Position numbers and translations under genes: made by a program
From: an uncultured Rhodospirillales bacterium
Lineage (GTDB): Bacteria > Pseudomonadota > Alphaproteobacteria > Acetobacterales > Acetobacteraceae
Direction: 5' to 3'
Length of the DNA: 37,665 nt
Assembly: GCA_903865895.1 (NCBI GenBank)
Contig: CAIPLM010000130.1
Coordinates: forward strand, 1 to 37,665
Notes under the pieces: generated by a model
Seen by the model: the letters and a program-made list of their open reading frames with translations, nothing else
Told to the model about the DNA's origin: nothing
Database searches by the model: none
Part shown: positions 24,011 to 32,651 of the stretch, piece by piece
How positions within the stretch are numbered: position 1 is the stretch's first letter
Layout: every line of letters starts with the position of its first letter

Positions 24011-24047
24011 TTGCGGACGATCTCTCCTTGGTATTATGTTCGAACAT
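24011..24047 (+). promoter_or_regulatory. Candidate promoter with overlapping palindrome before the TPR gene
   Basis: TTGCGG and TATTAT are separated by 15 bases. The perfect 12-bp palindrome ATGTTCGAACAT (24036-24047) overlaps the -10 box and lies 36 bases before the next start codon. Repression by a dimeric regulator is possible. Spacing is short, so this is tentative. Confidence 0.3.
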
Positions 24048-24082
24048 GAATGACCGGAACGGTGCAATAGAGGGGACATCCG

Positions 24083-25405
24083 ATGACGTGCGACGCGCAG
24101 GGGAACGCGGTTTCAGGCGGCACGCCGGAGGCGGTGGACTATCTCGACCAGGCCATACGCGCATTCACCATAGGCCATCGCGATGCGCTCGGCCTGCTCG
24201 ATGCGGCGGCTTCTGCGGCCCCCGATATGCCGATGGCCCCGATAGCCAAGGCCTATATCCTCGGTCTCGCGCTCGACCCGAAGCTGGTTGTCATGGCGCG
24301 CAGCCTTGCCGATCGGGTCCGGAGCGGGCCGATGAACGCGCGTGAGCATGCGTTGCTGGGCGTGCTTGATCTCGCACTGTCCGGCCAAAGACGCGCCGGC
24401 ATCACGGCGCTCGACGCGCATCTGATGGACCACCCGCGCGACCTGCTCGCCCATTTCTCCGGCCTCTACAGCGAGACGCTGCTTGGCCGCGCTCCCCTGG
24501 TGCGCGACCGGGCAGAGCGGGCGATGCCGTTCTGGTCGGCCGATACTCCGGGCTTCGCGGTGTTCCGCACCACCTACGCGTTCGGCCTGGAGGAGGCCGG
24601 CAGCTACGCGCGGGCCGAGGACGAAGCACGCGCCGCCATCGCGCAGGAGCCGCACCTCTATTTCGCCCATCACACCGTCGCGCATTGCATGGAGATGACC
24701 GGCCGCCCCGAGGCCGGGGTCGCCTTCAGCAGAGAGCGCGAACCCTTCTGGGCCTCGGCCGAAAGCGGCGGGCAGGGCCATATCTGGTGGCACACATCGC
24801 TGTTCCACCTTGAGCTCGACCAGTTCGACGAGGCGCTGAAGCTCTATGACGGCCCGCTGATGCGGACCGTCCGCCCCATCGGCTTCTCGCTCAGCGACCC
24901 CGCCGCCCTGCTCTGGCGCCTGGACACGGTGGGCTGCGACGTCGGCCGCCGCTGGCAGGACCTGCTGCCGCGCTGGGAGGGGCACGCCGACGGGCGCAGC
25001 ATGGTGTTCACCGACATGCACGCGGCGATGACCGAACTGCGCTCCGGTAACGAGGCCCTGGCCGAGGCGCGGCTGGCGACCATGCGCCACACCGCCGCCG
25101 GCACGGGCGAGACCGCTTCGCTCTACGCGGAGGTGGGCGTGCCCTTGGTCGAAAGCCTGATCGCCTTCCACCGCGGGGCCTACGACGCCTGCATCGCCCT
25201 GCTGTTCCCGCTGCGCGCCGAGATCTGGCGCATCGGCGGCAGCAACGCGCAGCGCGATATCGTCGAGTGGACCTTGACCGTCGCCGCCCTCCGCGCCGGC
25301 CGCAAGACGCTCGCCCAGGGCCTGGTCTACGGGCGCCTGGCAGCCCGGCCGCAAAGCCTTGTCAACCGGGAATTCCAGCGAACGGCCGATCGGCTCGCGG
25401 CCTGA
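24083..25405 (+). CDS. TTC38-family tetratricopeptide repeat protein
   Basis: The 440-residue product is helical throughout with TPR-like helix pairs. It carries the characteristic blocks of the TTC38 family: HHTVAHCMEMTGRPEAGVAF near 200-220, GHIWWHTSLFHLELDQFDEALKLYDG near 232-256, SDPAALLWRLD near 272, and VFTDMHAAM near 313. The family occurs in animals and many bacteria, and its molecular role is unknown. There is no signal peptide. AGGGG precedes the ATG by 7 bases. It follows the acyl-CoA block but may have its own promoter, so a link to that pathway is not certain. Confidence 0.8.
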   Translation: MTCDAQGNAVSGGTPEAVDYLDQAIRAFTIGHRDALGLLDAAASAAPDMPMAPIAKAYILGLALDPKLVVMARSLADRVRSGPMNAREHALLGVLDLALSGQRRAGITALDAHLMDHPRDLLAHFSGLYSETLLGRAPLVRDRAERAMPFWSADTPGFAVFRTTYAFGLEEAGSYARAEDEARAAIAQEPHLYFAHHTVAHCMEMTGRPEAGVAFSREREPFWASAESGGQGHIWWHTSLFHLELDQFDEALKLYDGPLMRTVRPIGFSLSDPAALLWRLDTVGCDVGRRWQDLLPRWEGHADGRSMVFTDMHAAMTELRSGNEALAEARLATMRHTAAGTGETASLYAEVGVPLVESLIAFHRGAYDACIALLFPLRAEIWRIGGSNAQRDIVEWTLTVAALRAGRKTLAQGLVYGRLAARPQSLVNREFQRTADRLAA

Positions 25406-25508
25406 GCGCGGGCAGCCGATCTAATCCGCGGAAGCCTTTCTGCGGTGATCCAACTGGAACCGCTTCCGTTCTTCTTCGTATGGAGCCTCCGCACCCGGCG
25501 TTTGTCCT

Positions 25509-25537
25509 TTGCGCCGATCGGCCGCCGTTGCTAGGGT
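25509..25537 (+). promoter_or_regulatory. Candidate sigma-70 promoter of the peptide importer operon
   Basis: TTGCGC, a 17-base spacer and TAGGGT lie 27-55 bases before the binding-protein start. The stretch also holds inverted arms TTGCGCCGA and TCGGCGCAA (25509-25545), which might instead be an operator. Confidence 0.35.
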
Positions 25538-25563
25538 CGGCGCAACCGATGGGAGACTTCACC

Positions 25564-27156
25564 ATGATCAGCCGCCGCGCTCTGATGTTCACCGCCTCCG
25601 CGACGCCCTTCCTCTCGCTCGCGGGGCCCGGCATGGCTGACACGCCAAAGGACACGCTCGTCCTCGGCATGGCGATCGACGACATCATCAGCCTTGACCC
25701 CGCCCAGGCCTTCGAGTTCTCGGGCGGCGAGGTGGACGGCAATTGCTACGAGCGGCTGGTGATCCCGAACCCGAAGAACCCGAGCGAGCTGGTTGGCGAG
25801 ATCGCCGAGAAGTGGACGATTTCGCCGGATGGGCTGACCTTCACGTTCACGCTGAAGAGCAGCATGAAGTTCGCCTCCGGCAAGCCGATCACCGCCGAGG
25901 ACGCCGCCTTCTCGCTGCAGCGCGCGGTGAAGCTCAACAAGACCCCGGCCTTCATCATCAACCAGTTCGGCTTCACCAAGGACAATGTCGACGAGCGGAT
26001 CAAGGCGACCGGCCCGCTGACGCTGACCTACACGATCGGCGAGTCCATCGCGCCGTCCTTCGTGCTGTATTGCCTCTCCGCCAATGTCGGCTCCGTGGTG
26101 GAGAAGGCGGTGGTGATGTCGCATGACGTCAACGGCGACATGGGCAATGAGTGGATGAAGTCCAACAGCGCCGGCTCCGGCCCCTTCGTGGTGCGCTCGT
26201 GGAAGGCTTCCGAGAGCGTGATTCTCGACGCCAACCCGAACTCGCCGCTGAAGCCGAAGATCCGCCGCGCGATCATGAAGCACATCCCCGACCCCTCGGC
26301 GCAGATGCTGCAGTTGAAGCAGGGCGATATCGACATCGCGCGCAACCTGCTGCCGGATCAGCTGAAATCCGCCATCGCCGACAAGACGCTGCAAACCAGC
26401 ACGGCGCCGCGCAGCTACGTCATGTACACCTGCATGAACCAGAACCACCCGATGCTGTCCAAGCCGCAGGTGCGCCAAGCCATCAAGTGGGCGATCGACT
26501 ACGAGGGCATCCACGCGAACATCGTGTCCACCACCCATGTGGTGCAGGAATCCTTCATCCCGCAGGGCGTGCTGGGCTCGATCAACGACCGCCCGTTCAA
26601 GAAGGACATCGCCAAGGCGAAGGCGCTGATGGCCGAGGCCGGGCTTGCCGGCGGGTTCGAGATCACGCTCGACCATTCCAACGTGCAGCCGGTGCCCGAC
26701 ATCGCGCAGACCATCCAGGCCAACCTCGCTGAAATCGGCATCAAGGCGACGCTGGTGGCCGGTGAAGGCCGCCAGGTGATCACCAAGTATCGCGCCCGCC
26801 AGCACCAGCTGCTGATCCAGGCCTGGGGCATCGATTATTTCGACCCGCATTCCAACGCCGAGACCTTCTGCGTCAACGTCGACAACTCCGACGGCGCGCG
26901 CAGCAAGACGCTGGCCTGGCGCAACTCCTGGCAGGATGCCGACCTGACGCAGCGGGCGCTGGCCGCGGTGAAGGAGACCGACACCAAGAAGCGCGCCGAG
27001 ATGTATGCGCAGATGCAGCGTGACCACCATCAGCGCGGCCCCTTCGCGCTGATGTTCCAGAGCGTCGAAATCGCGGTGATGCGCAAGAACCTGGCCAATT
27101 TCGCGGTGGCGCCGATGTATTCGCGCACCCGCTTCGATACCGCCGCCAAGACCTGA
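25564..27156 (+). CDS. ABC transporter substrate-binding protein, family 5 (peptide type)
   Basis: The 530-residue product starts at ATG behind GGGAG. It has a twin-arginine-like signal peptide (SRRALMFTASATPFLSLAG, ending MAD). SBP_bac_5 landmarks are the start of the mature protein LVLGMAIDDIISLDPAQAFE, then FTFTLKSSMKFASGKPITAED near 95 and NSAGSGPFVVRSW near 200. The segment IQAWGIDYFDPHSNAETFC near 418 is typical of peptide and opine binders. It heads the only complete importer in the window: binding protein, two permeases, two ATPases, then a hydrolase. The permease gene begins 10 bases after its stop. Confidence 0.93.
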   Translation: MISRRALMFTASATPFLSLAGPGMADTPKDTLVLGMAIDDIISLDPAQAFEFSGGEVDGNCYERLVIPNPKNPSELVGEIAEKWTISPDGLTFTFTLKSSMKFASGKPITAEDAAFSLQRAVKLNKTPAFIINQFGFTKDNVDERIKATGPLTLTYTIGESIAPSFVLYCLSANVGSVVEKAVVMSHDVNGDMGNEWMKSNSAGSGPFVVRSWKASESVILDANPNSPLKPKIRRAIMKHIPDPSAQMLQLKQGDIDIARNLLPDQLKSAIADKTLQTSTAPRSYVMYTCMNQNHPMLSKPQVRQAIKWAIDYEGIHANIVSTTHVVQESFIPQGVLGSINDRPFKKDIAKAKALMAEAGLAGGFEITLDHSNVQPVPDIAQTIQANLAEIGIKATLVAGEGRQVITKYRARQHQLLIQAWGIDYFDPHSNAETFCVNVDNSDGARSKTLAWRNSWQDADLTQRALAAVKETDTKKRAEMYAQMQRDHHQRGPFALMFQSVEIAVMRKNLANFAVAPMYSRTRFDTAAKT

Positions 27157-27166
27157 GCGGCAGCGC

Positions 27167-28183
27167 ATGGCCGCTGGCGGCGCGCGAAAGCTGGCGGCGA
27201 CGGCCGCCAGCGTTCCCATCACGCTGTTCGGGTTGGTGCTTGTCACCTTCCTGATCGGCCGGGTGATGCCGATCGACCCGGTGCTGGCGATCGTGGGTGA
27301 CCGGGCGCCGGCCGATGTGGTGGCCGCCACGCGGCTGGAACTCGGGCTCGACTTGCCGCTCTACATGCAGTTCTGGATCTACCTCGGCAAACTCGCGGTG
27401 GGCGATCTCGGCCGCTCGGTGATGACCAGCCACACCGTGTGGGATGACATCAAGCGCTTCTTCCCCGCCACGATGGAATTGGCGACGGTGGCAATCATCA
27501 TCGCCTCCGCCATCGGCATCCCCGTGGGCGTGCTGGCCGCGGTGAAGCAGGGCTCGCGGTTTGACCATGCGGTGCGGGTGATCTGCCTCGCCGGGCACTC
27601 GTTGCCGACCTTCGTGCTGGCGCTGATTTCGCTGCTGGTGTTCTACGCCACCCTGCATCTGGTACCCGGCCCCGGGCGGCAGGACGTGGTGTTTGACGAG
27701 ATGGTGCCGGTGATCACCAACTTCCTCACCGTGGACGCAGTGCTGGCCGGCGAGTGGGACGTGTTCTGGGATGCGGTGGCGCATCTGATCCAGCCCGCCG
27801 GCGTGCTGGCGTATTTCGGCATGGCCTTCATCGCCCGCATGACGCGCGCCTTCATGCTGGACGCGCTGGCCGGCGAATACATCATCACCGCGCGGGCCAA
27901 GGGGCTTTCGACGGCGCGGGTGATCTGGAAACACGCCTTCGGCAATATCGCGGTGCGGCTGGTGACCATCCTGGCGCTCTCCTATGCCGGGCTGCTGGAG
28001 GGTGCGGTGGTGACCGAGACGGTATTTTCCTGGCCGGGGCTCGGCCAATATCTGACGATTTCGCTGCTCAACGCCGACATGAACGCGGTGCTGGGGGCGA
28101 CGCTGGTGGTGGGGGTGACCTACCTCGCCTTCAACCTGCTGGCCGATCTGCTCTACAAACTTCTCGATCCGCGCGTTCAATGA
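27167..28183 (+). CDS. ABC transporter permease, DppB/OppB type
   Basis: The 338-residue product has the family architecture: an N-terminal helix, IGRVMPIDPV, then LELGLDLPLYMQFWIYLGK and GDLGRSVMT near 80. Several helices follow, then the EAA loop (EYIITARAKGLSTARVIWKHAF) near 240 and the C-terminus LLADLLYKLLDPRVQ. A long periplasmic insertion around residues 165-200 (LVPGPGRQDVVFDEM) is usual for this group. Its stop overlaps the start of the partner permease (ATGA). Confidence 0.93.
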   Translation: MAAGGARKLAATAASVPITLFGLVLVTFLIGRVMPIDPVLAIVGDRAPADVVAATRLELGLDLPLYMQFWIYLGKLAVGDLGRSVMTSHTVWDDIKRFFPATMELATVAIIIASAIGIPVGVLAAVKQGSRFDHAVRVICLAGHSLPTFVLALISLLVFYATLHLVPGPGRQDVVFDEMVPVITNFLTVDAVLAGEWDVFWDAVAHLIQPAGVLAYFGMAFIARMTRAFMLDALAGEYIITARAKGLSTARVIWKHAFGNIAVRLVTILALSYAGLLEGAVVTETVFSWPGLGQYLTISLLNADMNAVLGATLVVGVTYLAFNLLADLLYKLLDPRVQ

Positions 28184-29091
28184 GCGCGACCACCGGACAA
28201 TCCTGGCGGGACTGGCTGCTGACCGATACGCCGGCCTCGCGGAGGCAGGCGGCCTGGGGTGAGCGCTACCGGCTGTGGTGCAGCTTTCGCTCCAATGGGT
28301 TGGCGATGATCGGCCTCGTCGTCGCGCTCGCGATGGTAGTGCTCTCGCTGTCGGCCCCGCTGCTTGCCAGTTATGATCCAGGCACCCAGGAACTCGCCAA
28401 CCGCCTCGCCCGGCCCTCGGCGGCGCATTGGCTGGGCACTGACGAACTGGGCCGCGACGTGTGGTCGCGCATTCTCTATGGCGGTCGGGTGACGCTCGGG
28501 ATGGTGGTGGCCGTGGTGGCGCTGGTGGCGCCGCTGGGTCTCGCGATCGGCTGCATCGCCGGCTATTTCGGCGGGTTCGCCGATCGCGCGCTGATGCGGG
28601 TGACGGACGTGTTCCTCGCCTTTCCCCGGCTGATCCTGGCGCTGGCCTTCGTTGCCGCGATCAAGCCCGGCATCACCTCGGCCATTTTCGCCATCGTGCT
28701 GACGGCCTGGCCGCCCTATGCGCGCCTCGCGCGCGCCGAGACGATGACCATCCGCAATACCGATTTCATCGCCGCCGTGCGGCTCACCGGCGCCTCGCCG
28801 GCGCGGATCATCCTGCGCCATGTGGTGCCGCTGTGCCTCGGCTCGCTGGTGGTGCGGGTGACGCTCGACATGAGCTCCATCATCCTCACCGCCGCTGCGC
28901 TCGGGTTCCTCGGCATGGGCGCCCAGCCGCCCTCGCCGGAATGGGGCGCGATGATCGCGACCGCGCGACGCTTCATCCTGGAGCAGTGGTGGGTGCCGAC
29001 TATCCCCGGGATCGCGATTTTTGTGGCGTCGCTGGCCTTCAATCTCCTCGGGGATGGGTTGCGCGATGTGTTGGATCCGAAGCAGCGATGA
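28180..29091 (+). CDS. ABC transporter permease, DppC/OppC type
   Basis: The 303-residue product starts at the ATG overlapping the DppB-type stop. After a cytoplasmic N-terminus of about 40 residues come the first helix, the domain opening LASYDPGTQEL and HWLGTDELGRDVWSR near 88. The EAA loop is FIAAVRLTGASPARIILRHVVP near 191. The C-terminus reads LGFLGMGAQPPSPEWGAMI and GDGLRDVLDPKQR. The gene is followed not directly by the ATPase but by a 160-base gap filled with a copy of the AT-rich double hairpin. Confidence 0.93.
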   Translation: MSATTGQSWRDWLLTDTPASRRQAAWGERYRLWCSFRSNGLAMIGLVVALAMVVLSLSAPLLASYDPGTQELANRLARPSAAHWLGTDELGRDVWSRILYGGRVTLGMVVAVVALVAPLGLAIGCIAGYFGGFADRALMRVTDVFLAFPRLILALAFVAAIKPGITSAIFAIVLTAWPPYARLARAETMTIRNTDFIAAVRLTGASPARIILRHVVPLCLGSLVVRVTLDMSSIILTAAALGFLGMGAQPPSPEWGAMIATARRFILEQWWVPTIPGIAIFVASLAFNLLGDGLRDVLDPKQR

Positions 29092-29109
29092 TGAAGGCAA
29101 GAGAAGCTT

Positions 29110-29245
29110 GTTCTTTTTGTGAACAAAAAGAACCAGAAAAACTTTTTGGAACTTTGTTGCCGTTGGCTTGCCCTCTCGGGATGGTTGGGAGCGGGACAAG
29201 CCAAGTGGATAAAAGTTTTTTGCTTCTTTTTTTCAAAAATGAAGC
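29110..29245. repeat. AT-rich double-hairpin repeat, copy C
   Basis: Hairpin GTTCTTTTTGT/ACAAAAAGAAC with GA loop (29110-29133) opens the element. Inverted arms TTGGCTTG (29164-29171) and CAAGCCAA (29198-29205) lie in the middle. Then comes GGATAAAAGTTTT (29208-29220), identical to copy B, and hairpin GCTTCTTTTTT/AAAAATGAAGC with one T-T mismatch (29222-29245). It lies between the permease and ATPase genes of one operon and ends 6 bases before the ATPase start, where it could affect translation or relative expression. Confidence 0.75.
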
Positions 29246-29251
29246 CCTTTA

Positions 29252-30079
29252 ATGCGCGTCGAAATCCAGAACCTCACAATCGCCTTCCCGACCGCGACTG
29301 GTATCAGCCATGCCGTGCGCGGCGTCTCGCTTGATCTCGGCACCGAGAAACTCGGCATCGTCGGTGAATCCGGCTCCGGCAAGTCACTCACCGCGCGCTC
29401 CATCCTCAAGTTGCTGCCGCGCTCGGCGCGGATTACCGCCGATAAGCTGAGCTTCGATGGCATTGACGTGCTGACCGCCAATGAGAGTGCCATGCGCGCC
29501 ATCCGCGGCAGGCGCGCCGGGCTGATCCTGCAGGACCCCAAGTATTCGCTGAATCCGGTGATGACGGCCGGCGCACAGATCGCGGAATCCTGGCGCATGC
29601 ACCGCAAGGGCGGGGCACGGGAGGCGCGCGCGGCGGCGATTGATCTGCTGGCCCAGGTGAAAATCAACGATCCCGGCCGGGTGTTTGACGCCTATCCGCA
29701 TGAGCTGTCCGGCGGGATGGGGCAGCGGGTGATGATCGCCATGATGCTGGCGCCCGACCCCGAGTTGCTGATCGCCGACGAGCCGACCTCGGCGCTCGAT
29801 GCCACGGTACAGGCGGAGATCCTGCGGTTGATGGAGGATTTGGTGGCGCGGCGTGGCATGTCGCTCATCCTGATCAGCCACGATCTGCCGCTGGTCTCGC
29901 ATTTCTGCGACCGGGTGGCGGTGATGTATGCCGGGCGTATCGTCGAGCAGTTGGGCGCCGGTGAGTTGGCCCAGGCCAAGCATCCCTATACCCGCGGCTT
30001 GCTCGACTGCATGCCGGCGCTCTCCCAGCCCAAGCCGCGCCTGCCGGTGATGACGCGTGATCCGGCGTGGCTGGCATGA
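29252..30079 (+). CDS. ABC transporter ATP-binding protein, DppD/OppD type
   Basis: The 275-residue product has Walker A in [10 protein letters not shown] near 38-47, the Q-loop in LILQDPKYSLNPV near 92, the signature LSGGMGQR near 150, Walker B in [12 protein letters not shown] near 170 and the switch His in LISHDLPLV near 207. It ends with a short C-terminal tail (HPYTRGLLDCMP) typical of DppD/OppD before the oligopeptide C-terminal domain. The ATG has only a weak ribosome site (GAAG), placed in the tail of the repeat element. It forms a heterodimer with the next gene product and drives import through the two permeases. Confidence 0.92.
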   Translation: MRVEIQNLTIAFPTATGISHAVRGVSLDLGTEKLGIVGESGSGKSLTARSILKLLPRSARITADKLSFDGIDVLTANESAMRAIRGRRAGLILQDPKYSLNPVMTAGAQIAESWRMHRKGGAREARAAAIDLLAQVKINDPGRVFDAYPHELSGGMGQRVMIAMMLAPDPELLIADEPTSALDATVQAEILRLMEDLVARRGMSLILISHDLPLVSHFCDRVAVMYAGRIVEQLGAGELAQAKHPYTRGLLDCMPALSQPKPRLPVMTRDPAWLA

Positions 30080-30813
30080 TCAAGATCGAGAACCTGCACG
30101 TGCATTTCGGCGCGGTGCATGCGGTGAGGGGCGTGTCCTTCAATGTGCCGGCCGGGGCGTCCTTCGGCATCGTCGGCGAATCCGGCTCCGGCAAGTCCAC
30201 CGTGCTGCGCGCGCTCTCGGGGCTCAATGACGACTGGACCGGGAGCATGCGCATCAAGGGCACCCAGCTCGCGCCCCGCCGCGGCAAGGATTTCTTCCGC
30301 CGGGTGCAGATGGTGTTCCAGGACCCCTATGGCTCGCTGCATCCGCGCCAGACCGTCGATCGCGCGCTGTCCGAGCCGCTCGAGGTGCACGGGATGGACC
30401 AGCATGAGCGGCGTATCCTGCAAGCGCTGTCGGAAGTGGCGCTGCCGCCCTCGGTGCGGTTCCGCTATCCGCACCAGCTCTCCGGCGGCCAGCGGCAGCG
30501 GGTGGCGATCGCGCGTGCGCTGATGGCGGAGCCCGAGGTGTTGCTGCTCGATGAGCCGACCTCGGCGCTGGACGTATCGGTGCAGGCGGAGGTGCTGAAC
30601 CTGCTGGCTGATTTGCAGGAGCGGCGCGGCCTCACCTATTTGCTCGTCAGCCACAACCTCGCGGTGGTGGCGCATCTCTGCCCGATGGTCGGCGTGATGC
30701 AGGGTGGCGAGATGGTGGAGACGGTCAGCCGCGAGGACCTGCGCGCCGGGCGCACCGTGCATCCCCACACCACCGAATTGCGCCGGTTGAGCACCGAGCT
30801 CGAGGAGGCCTGA
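30076..30813 (+). CDS. ABC transporter ATP-binding protein, DppF/OppF type
   Basis: The product is 245 residues from the ATG that overlaps the upstream TGA; a GTG nine bases earlier is possible. Walker A is [10 protein letters not shown] near 35, the Q-loop is [15 protein letters not shown] near 86 (the SLHPR sequence is typical of DppF/OppF), the signature LSGGQRQR near 138, Walker [12 protein letters not shown] near 158 and the switch His in LVSHNLAVV near 195. It is short for the family and largely lacks the C-terminal oligopeptide-transporter domain. The hydrolase gene starts one base after its stop. Confidence 0.92.
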   Translation: MIKIENLHVHFGAVHAVRGVSFNVPAGASFGIVGESGSGKSTVLRALSGLNDDWTGSMRIKGTQLAPRRGKDFFRRVQMVFQDPYGSLHPRQTVDRALSEPLEVHGMDQHERRILQALSEVALPPSVRFRYPHQLSGGQRQRVAIARALMAEPEVLLLDEPTSALDVSVQAEVLNLLADLQERRGLTYLLVSHNLAVVAHLCPMVGVMQGGEMVETVSREDLRAGRTVHPHTTELRRLSTELEEA

Positions 30814-30814
30814 G

Positions 30815-32635
30815 ATGGTGGCGGGCAACCGCAAATTCACCGAGATGGTGCGGGCGCGCGACGGCATCGGCCTCGCGACCGACATTTATCTGCCGGATGG
30901 GGCCGGCCGCTTCCCGGTGATCCTGGAGCGGACGCCCTATGGGCGGGACCTGGTGAGCCGCAGCGAGCGCACGGCCGCTGACCCGACGCCGATCTCGCGC
31001 GCCGATCTCGCCGCTTTTTTCACCGCGCATGGCTATGCCGTGGTGTTCCAGGACAATCGCGGCCGCCACGGCTCCGAGGGCGTGTTCGTCAAATACCTCT
31101 CGGACGGCGAGGACGGCTACGACTGCTGCGCCTGGATCGTGGCCCAAGCGTGGTGCGACGGGCGCATCTGCACCATGGGCCTTTCCTACGCCGCCCATAC
31201 CCAGGGCGCGCTCGGCTGCCTCGACGCCCCGGGGGTGGTGGCGCAGGTGCTCGACAGCGGCGGATTCGCCGATTCCTGGCGTGGCGGCATTCGCCAATGG
31301 GGCGCCTTCGAGCTGAAGCAGGCGACCTGGGCGCATAAGCAGGCCATCCTCTCGCCGGAAGCACTGGCCGACCCGGTGATGAAGGCAGCGCTGGAAGCCG
31401 AGGACATCGCCGACTGGTTCACTCGTATGCCCTGGCAGCCCGGCCATTCGCCGCTGCGGCACCATCCCGCCTATGAGGCGTACCTGTTCGAGCAATGGCG
31501 CCACGGCACGTTCGACGCGTTTTGGCAGCAGGTCGGCATCTGGGCGGAGGGGTTCCACCACCGCTACAGCATGGCGGATTGCGTGCATATGTCGTCCTGG
31601 TACGACGTGTATCCGCTGACCGCGACGGCGAATTACCTCGGGTTGGGCAAGGCCGGGCGCGGGAAGCAGCGCCTCATTCTTGGCCCCTGGACCCATGGCG
31701 ACCGGAGCGACACGGTGTTCGGCGACGTCGATTTCGGGGCCGACGCGGCGATCGACTCCTGGGCCGGTGACTGGCGGCAGTATCGGCTGCGGCATTTCGA
31801 CAGCGTGATCAAAGGGATCGCCAACCCCGAGCCCAAGGTGCGGCTGTTCATGATGGGCGGCGGCTCCGGCCGCAAGACGCCGGCGGGGCATCTCGCGCAT
31901 GGCGGCCACTGGCTGCGCTTTGCCGACTGGCCGCCGCCGGAGGCGGTGGCGACGGCTTATCACCTGCATCCCGAGGGGTTGCTCGCCACGGCTACCCCTG
32001 CTGAGGATGCCGAGCCGGTTTCCTATGATTTCGACCCCGCCCACCCCGTGCCCACCATCGGGGGCGCGTTGACGAGCCTGGAGCCGGTGGCCTCGGGCGG
32101 CGCCTGGAACCAAGTGGAGGGGCCGGAGTTCTTCGGCTGCAAAGCGCCCTTCCTGCCGCTGGCCTCGCGGCCCGACGTGCTGGCGTTCCAGACGCCGCCG
32201 CTCGCCGCCCCCTTGCGCGTCGCCGGCCCGTTGACCGCGACGTTGTGGGTGGCGACCGACGCGCCGGACACTGATTTCACCGCGAAGCTGCTCGATATCT
32301 ATCCGGCCTCGGCCGATTATCCGCAGGGCTACGCGCTGCTGCTGGCCGATGGCATCTGCCGGCTGCGCTACGCCGAAGACCCCGCCCGGCCGCGCCTGCG
32401 CAAGCCTGGCGAGGTGGTGAAGATCACCGTCACGCTGTTCCCCACCGCCAATTTGTTCATGCCCGGCCACCGCATCCGGCTCGACATTTCCTCGTCCAAC
32501 TTCCCGAAATTCGACGTGAACCCCAACACCGGGGAGCCCGAGGGTGCCGCCCGGCGCAAGCGGGTGGCGGTGAATACGGTGTTCATGGACGCGCGCCGGC
32601 CGAGCCACGTGACGCTGGCGGTGTTGCCGGGGTGA
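30815..32635 (+). CDS. CocE/NonD-family hydrolase (X-Pro dipeptidyl-peptidase S15 fold)
   Basis: The 606-residue product has an alpha/beta-hydrolase domain with the nucleophile Ser in MGLSYAAHTQ (about 124), the Asp in SSWYDVYP (about 264) and the His in GPWTHGD (about 294). It ends in the jelly-roll domain usual for CocE (RVAGPLTATLWVATDAPDTDF near 470). The nucleophile elbow has Ala-Ala-His after Tyr, where CocE usually has x-Gly. The oxyanion Tyr is retained. There is no signal peptide, so it would cleave an imported ester, amide or proline-type peptide in the cytoplasm. It is the last gene of the importer operon, one base after the ATPase gene. Confidence 0.88.
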   Translation: MVAGNRKFTEMVRARDGIGLATDIYLPDGAGRFPVILERTPYGRDLVSRSERTAADPTPISRADLAAFFTAHGYAVVFQDNRGRHGSEGVFVKYLSDGEDGYDCCAWIVAQAWCDGRICTMGLSYAAHTQGALGCLDAPGVVAQVLDSGGFADSWRGGIRQWGAFELKQATWAHKQAILSPEALADPVMKAALEAEDIADWFTRMPWQPGHSPLRHHPAYEAYLFEQWRHGTFDAFWQQVGIWAEGFHHRYSMADCVHMSSWYDVYPLTATANYLGLGKAGRGKQRLILGPWTHGDRSDTVFGDVDFGADAAIDSWAGDWRQYRLRHFDSVIKGIANPEPKVRLFMMGGGSGRKTPAGHLAHGGHWLRFADWPPPEAVATAYHLHPEGLLATATPAEDAEPVSYDFDPAHPVPTIGGALTSLEPVASGGAWNQVEGPEFFGCKAPFLPLASRPDVLAFQTPPLAAPLRVAGPLTATLWVATDAPDTDFTAKLLDIYPASADYPQGYALLLADGICRLRYAEDPARPRLRKPGEVVKITVTLFPTANLFMPGHRIRLDISSSNFPKFDVNPNTGEPEGAARRKRVAVNTVFMDARRPSHVTLAVLPG

Positions 32636-32651
32636 GTGGGGCTGTGATACT
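32624..32651 (+). promoter_or_regulatory. Candidate vapBC promoter
   Basis: TTGCCG, a 16-base spacer and GATACT lie just before the antitoxin start. The -35 box is inside the last codons of the hydrolase gene, and TGT before GATACT makes an extended -10. Confidence 0.4.
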
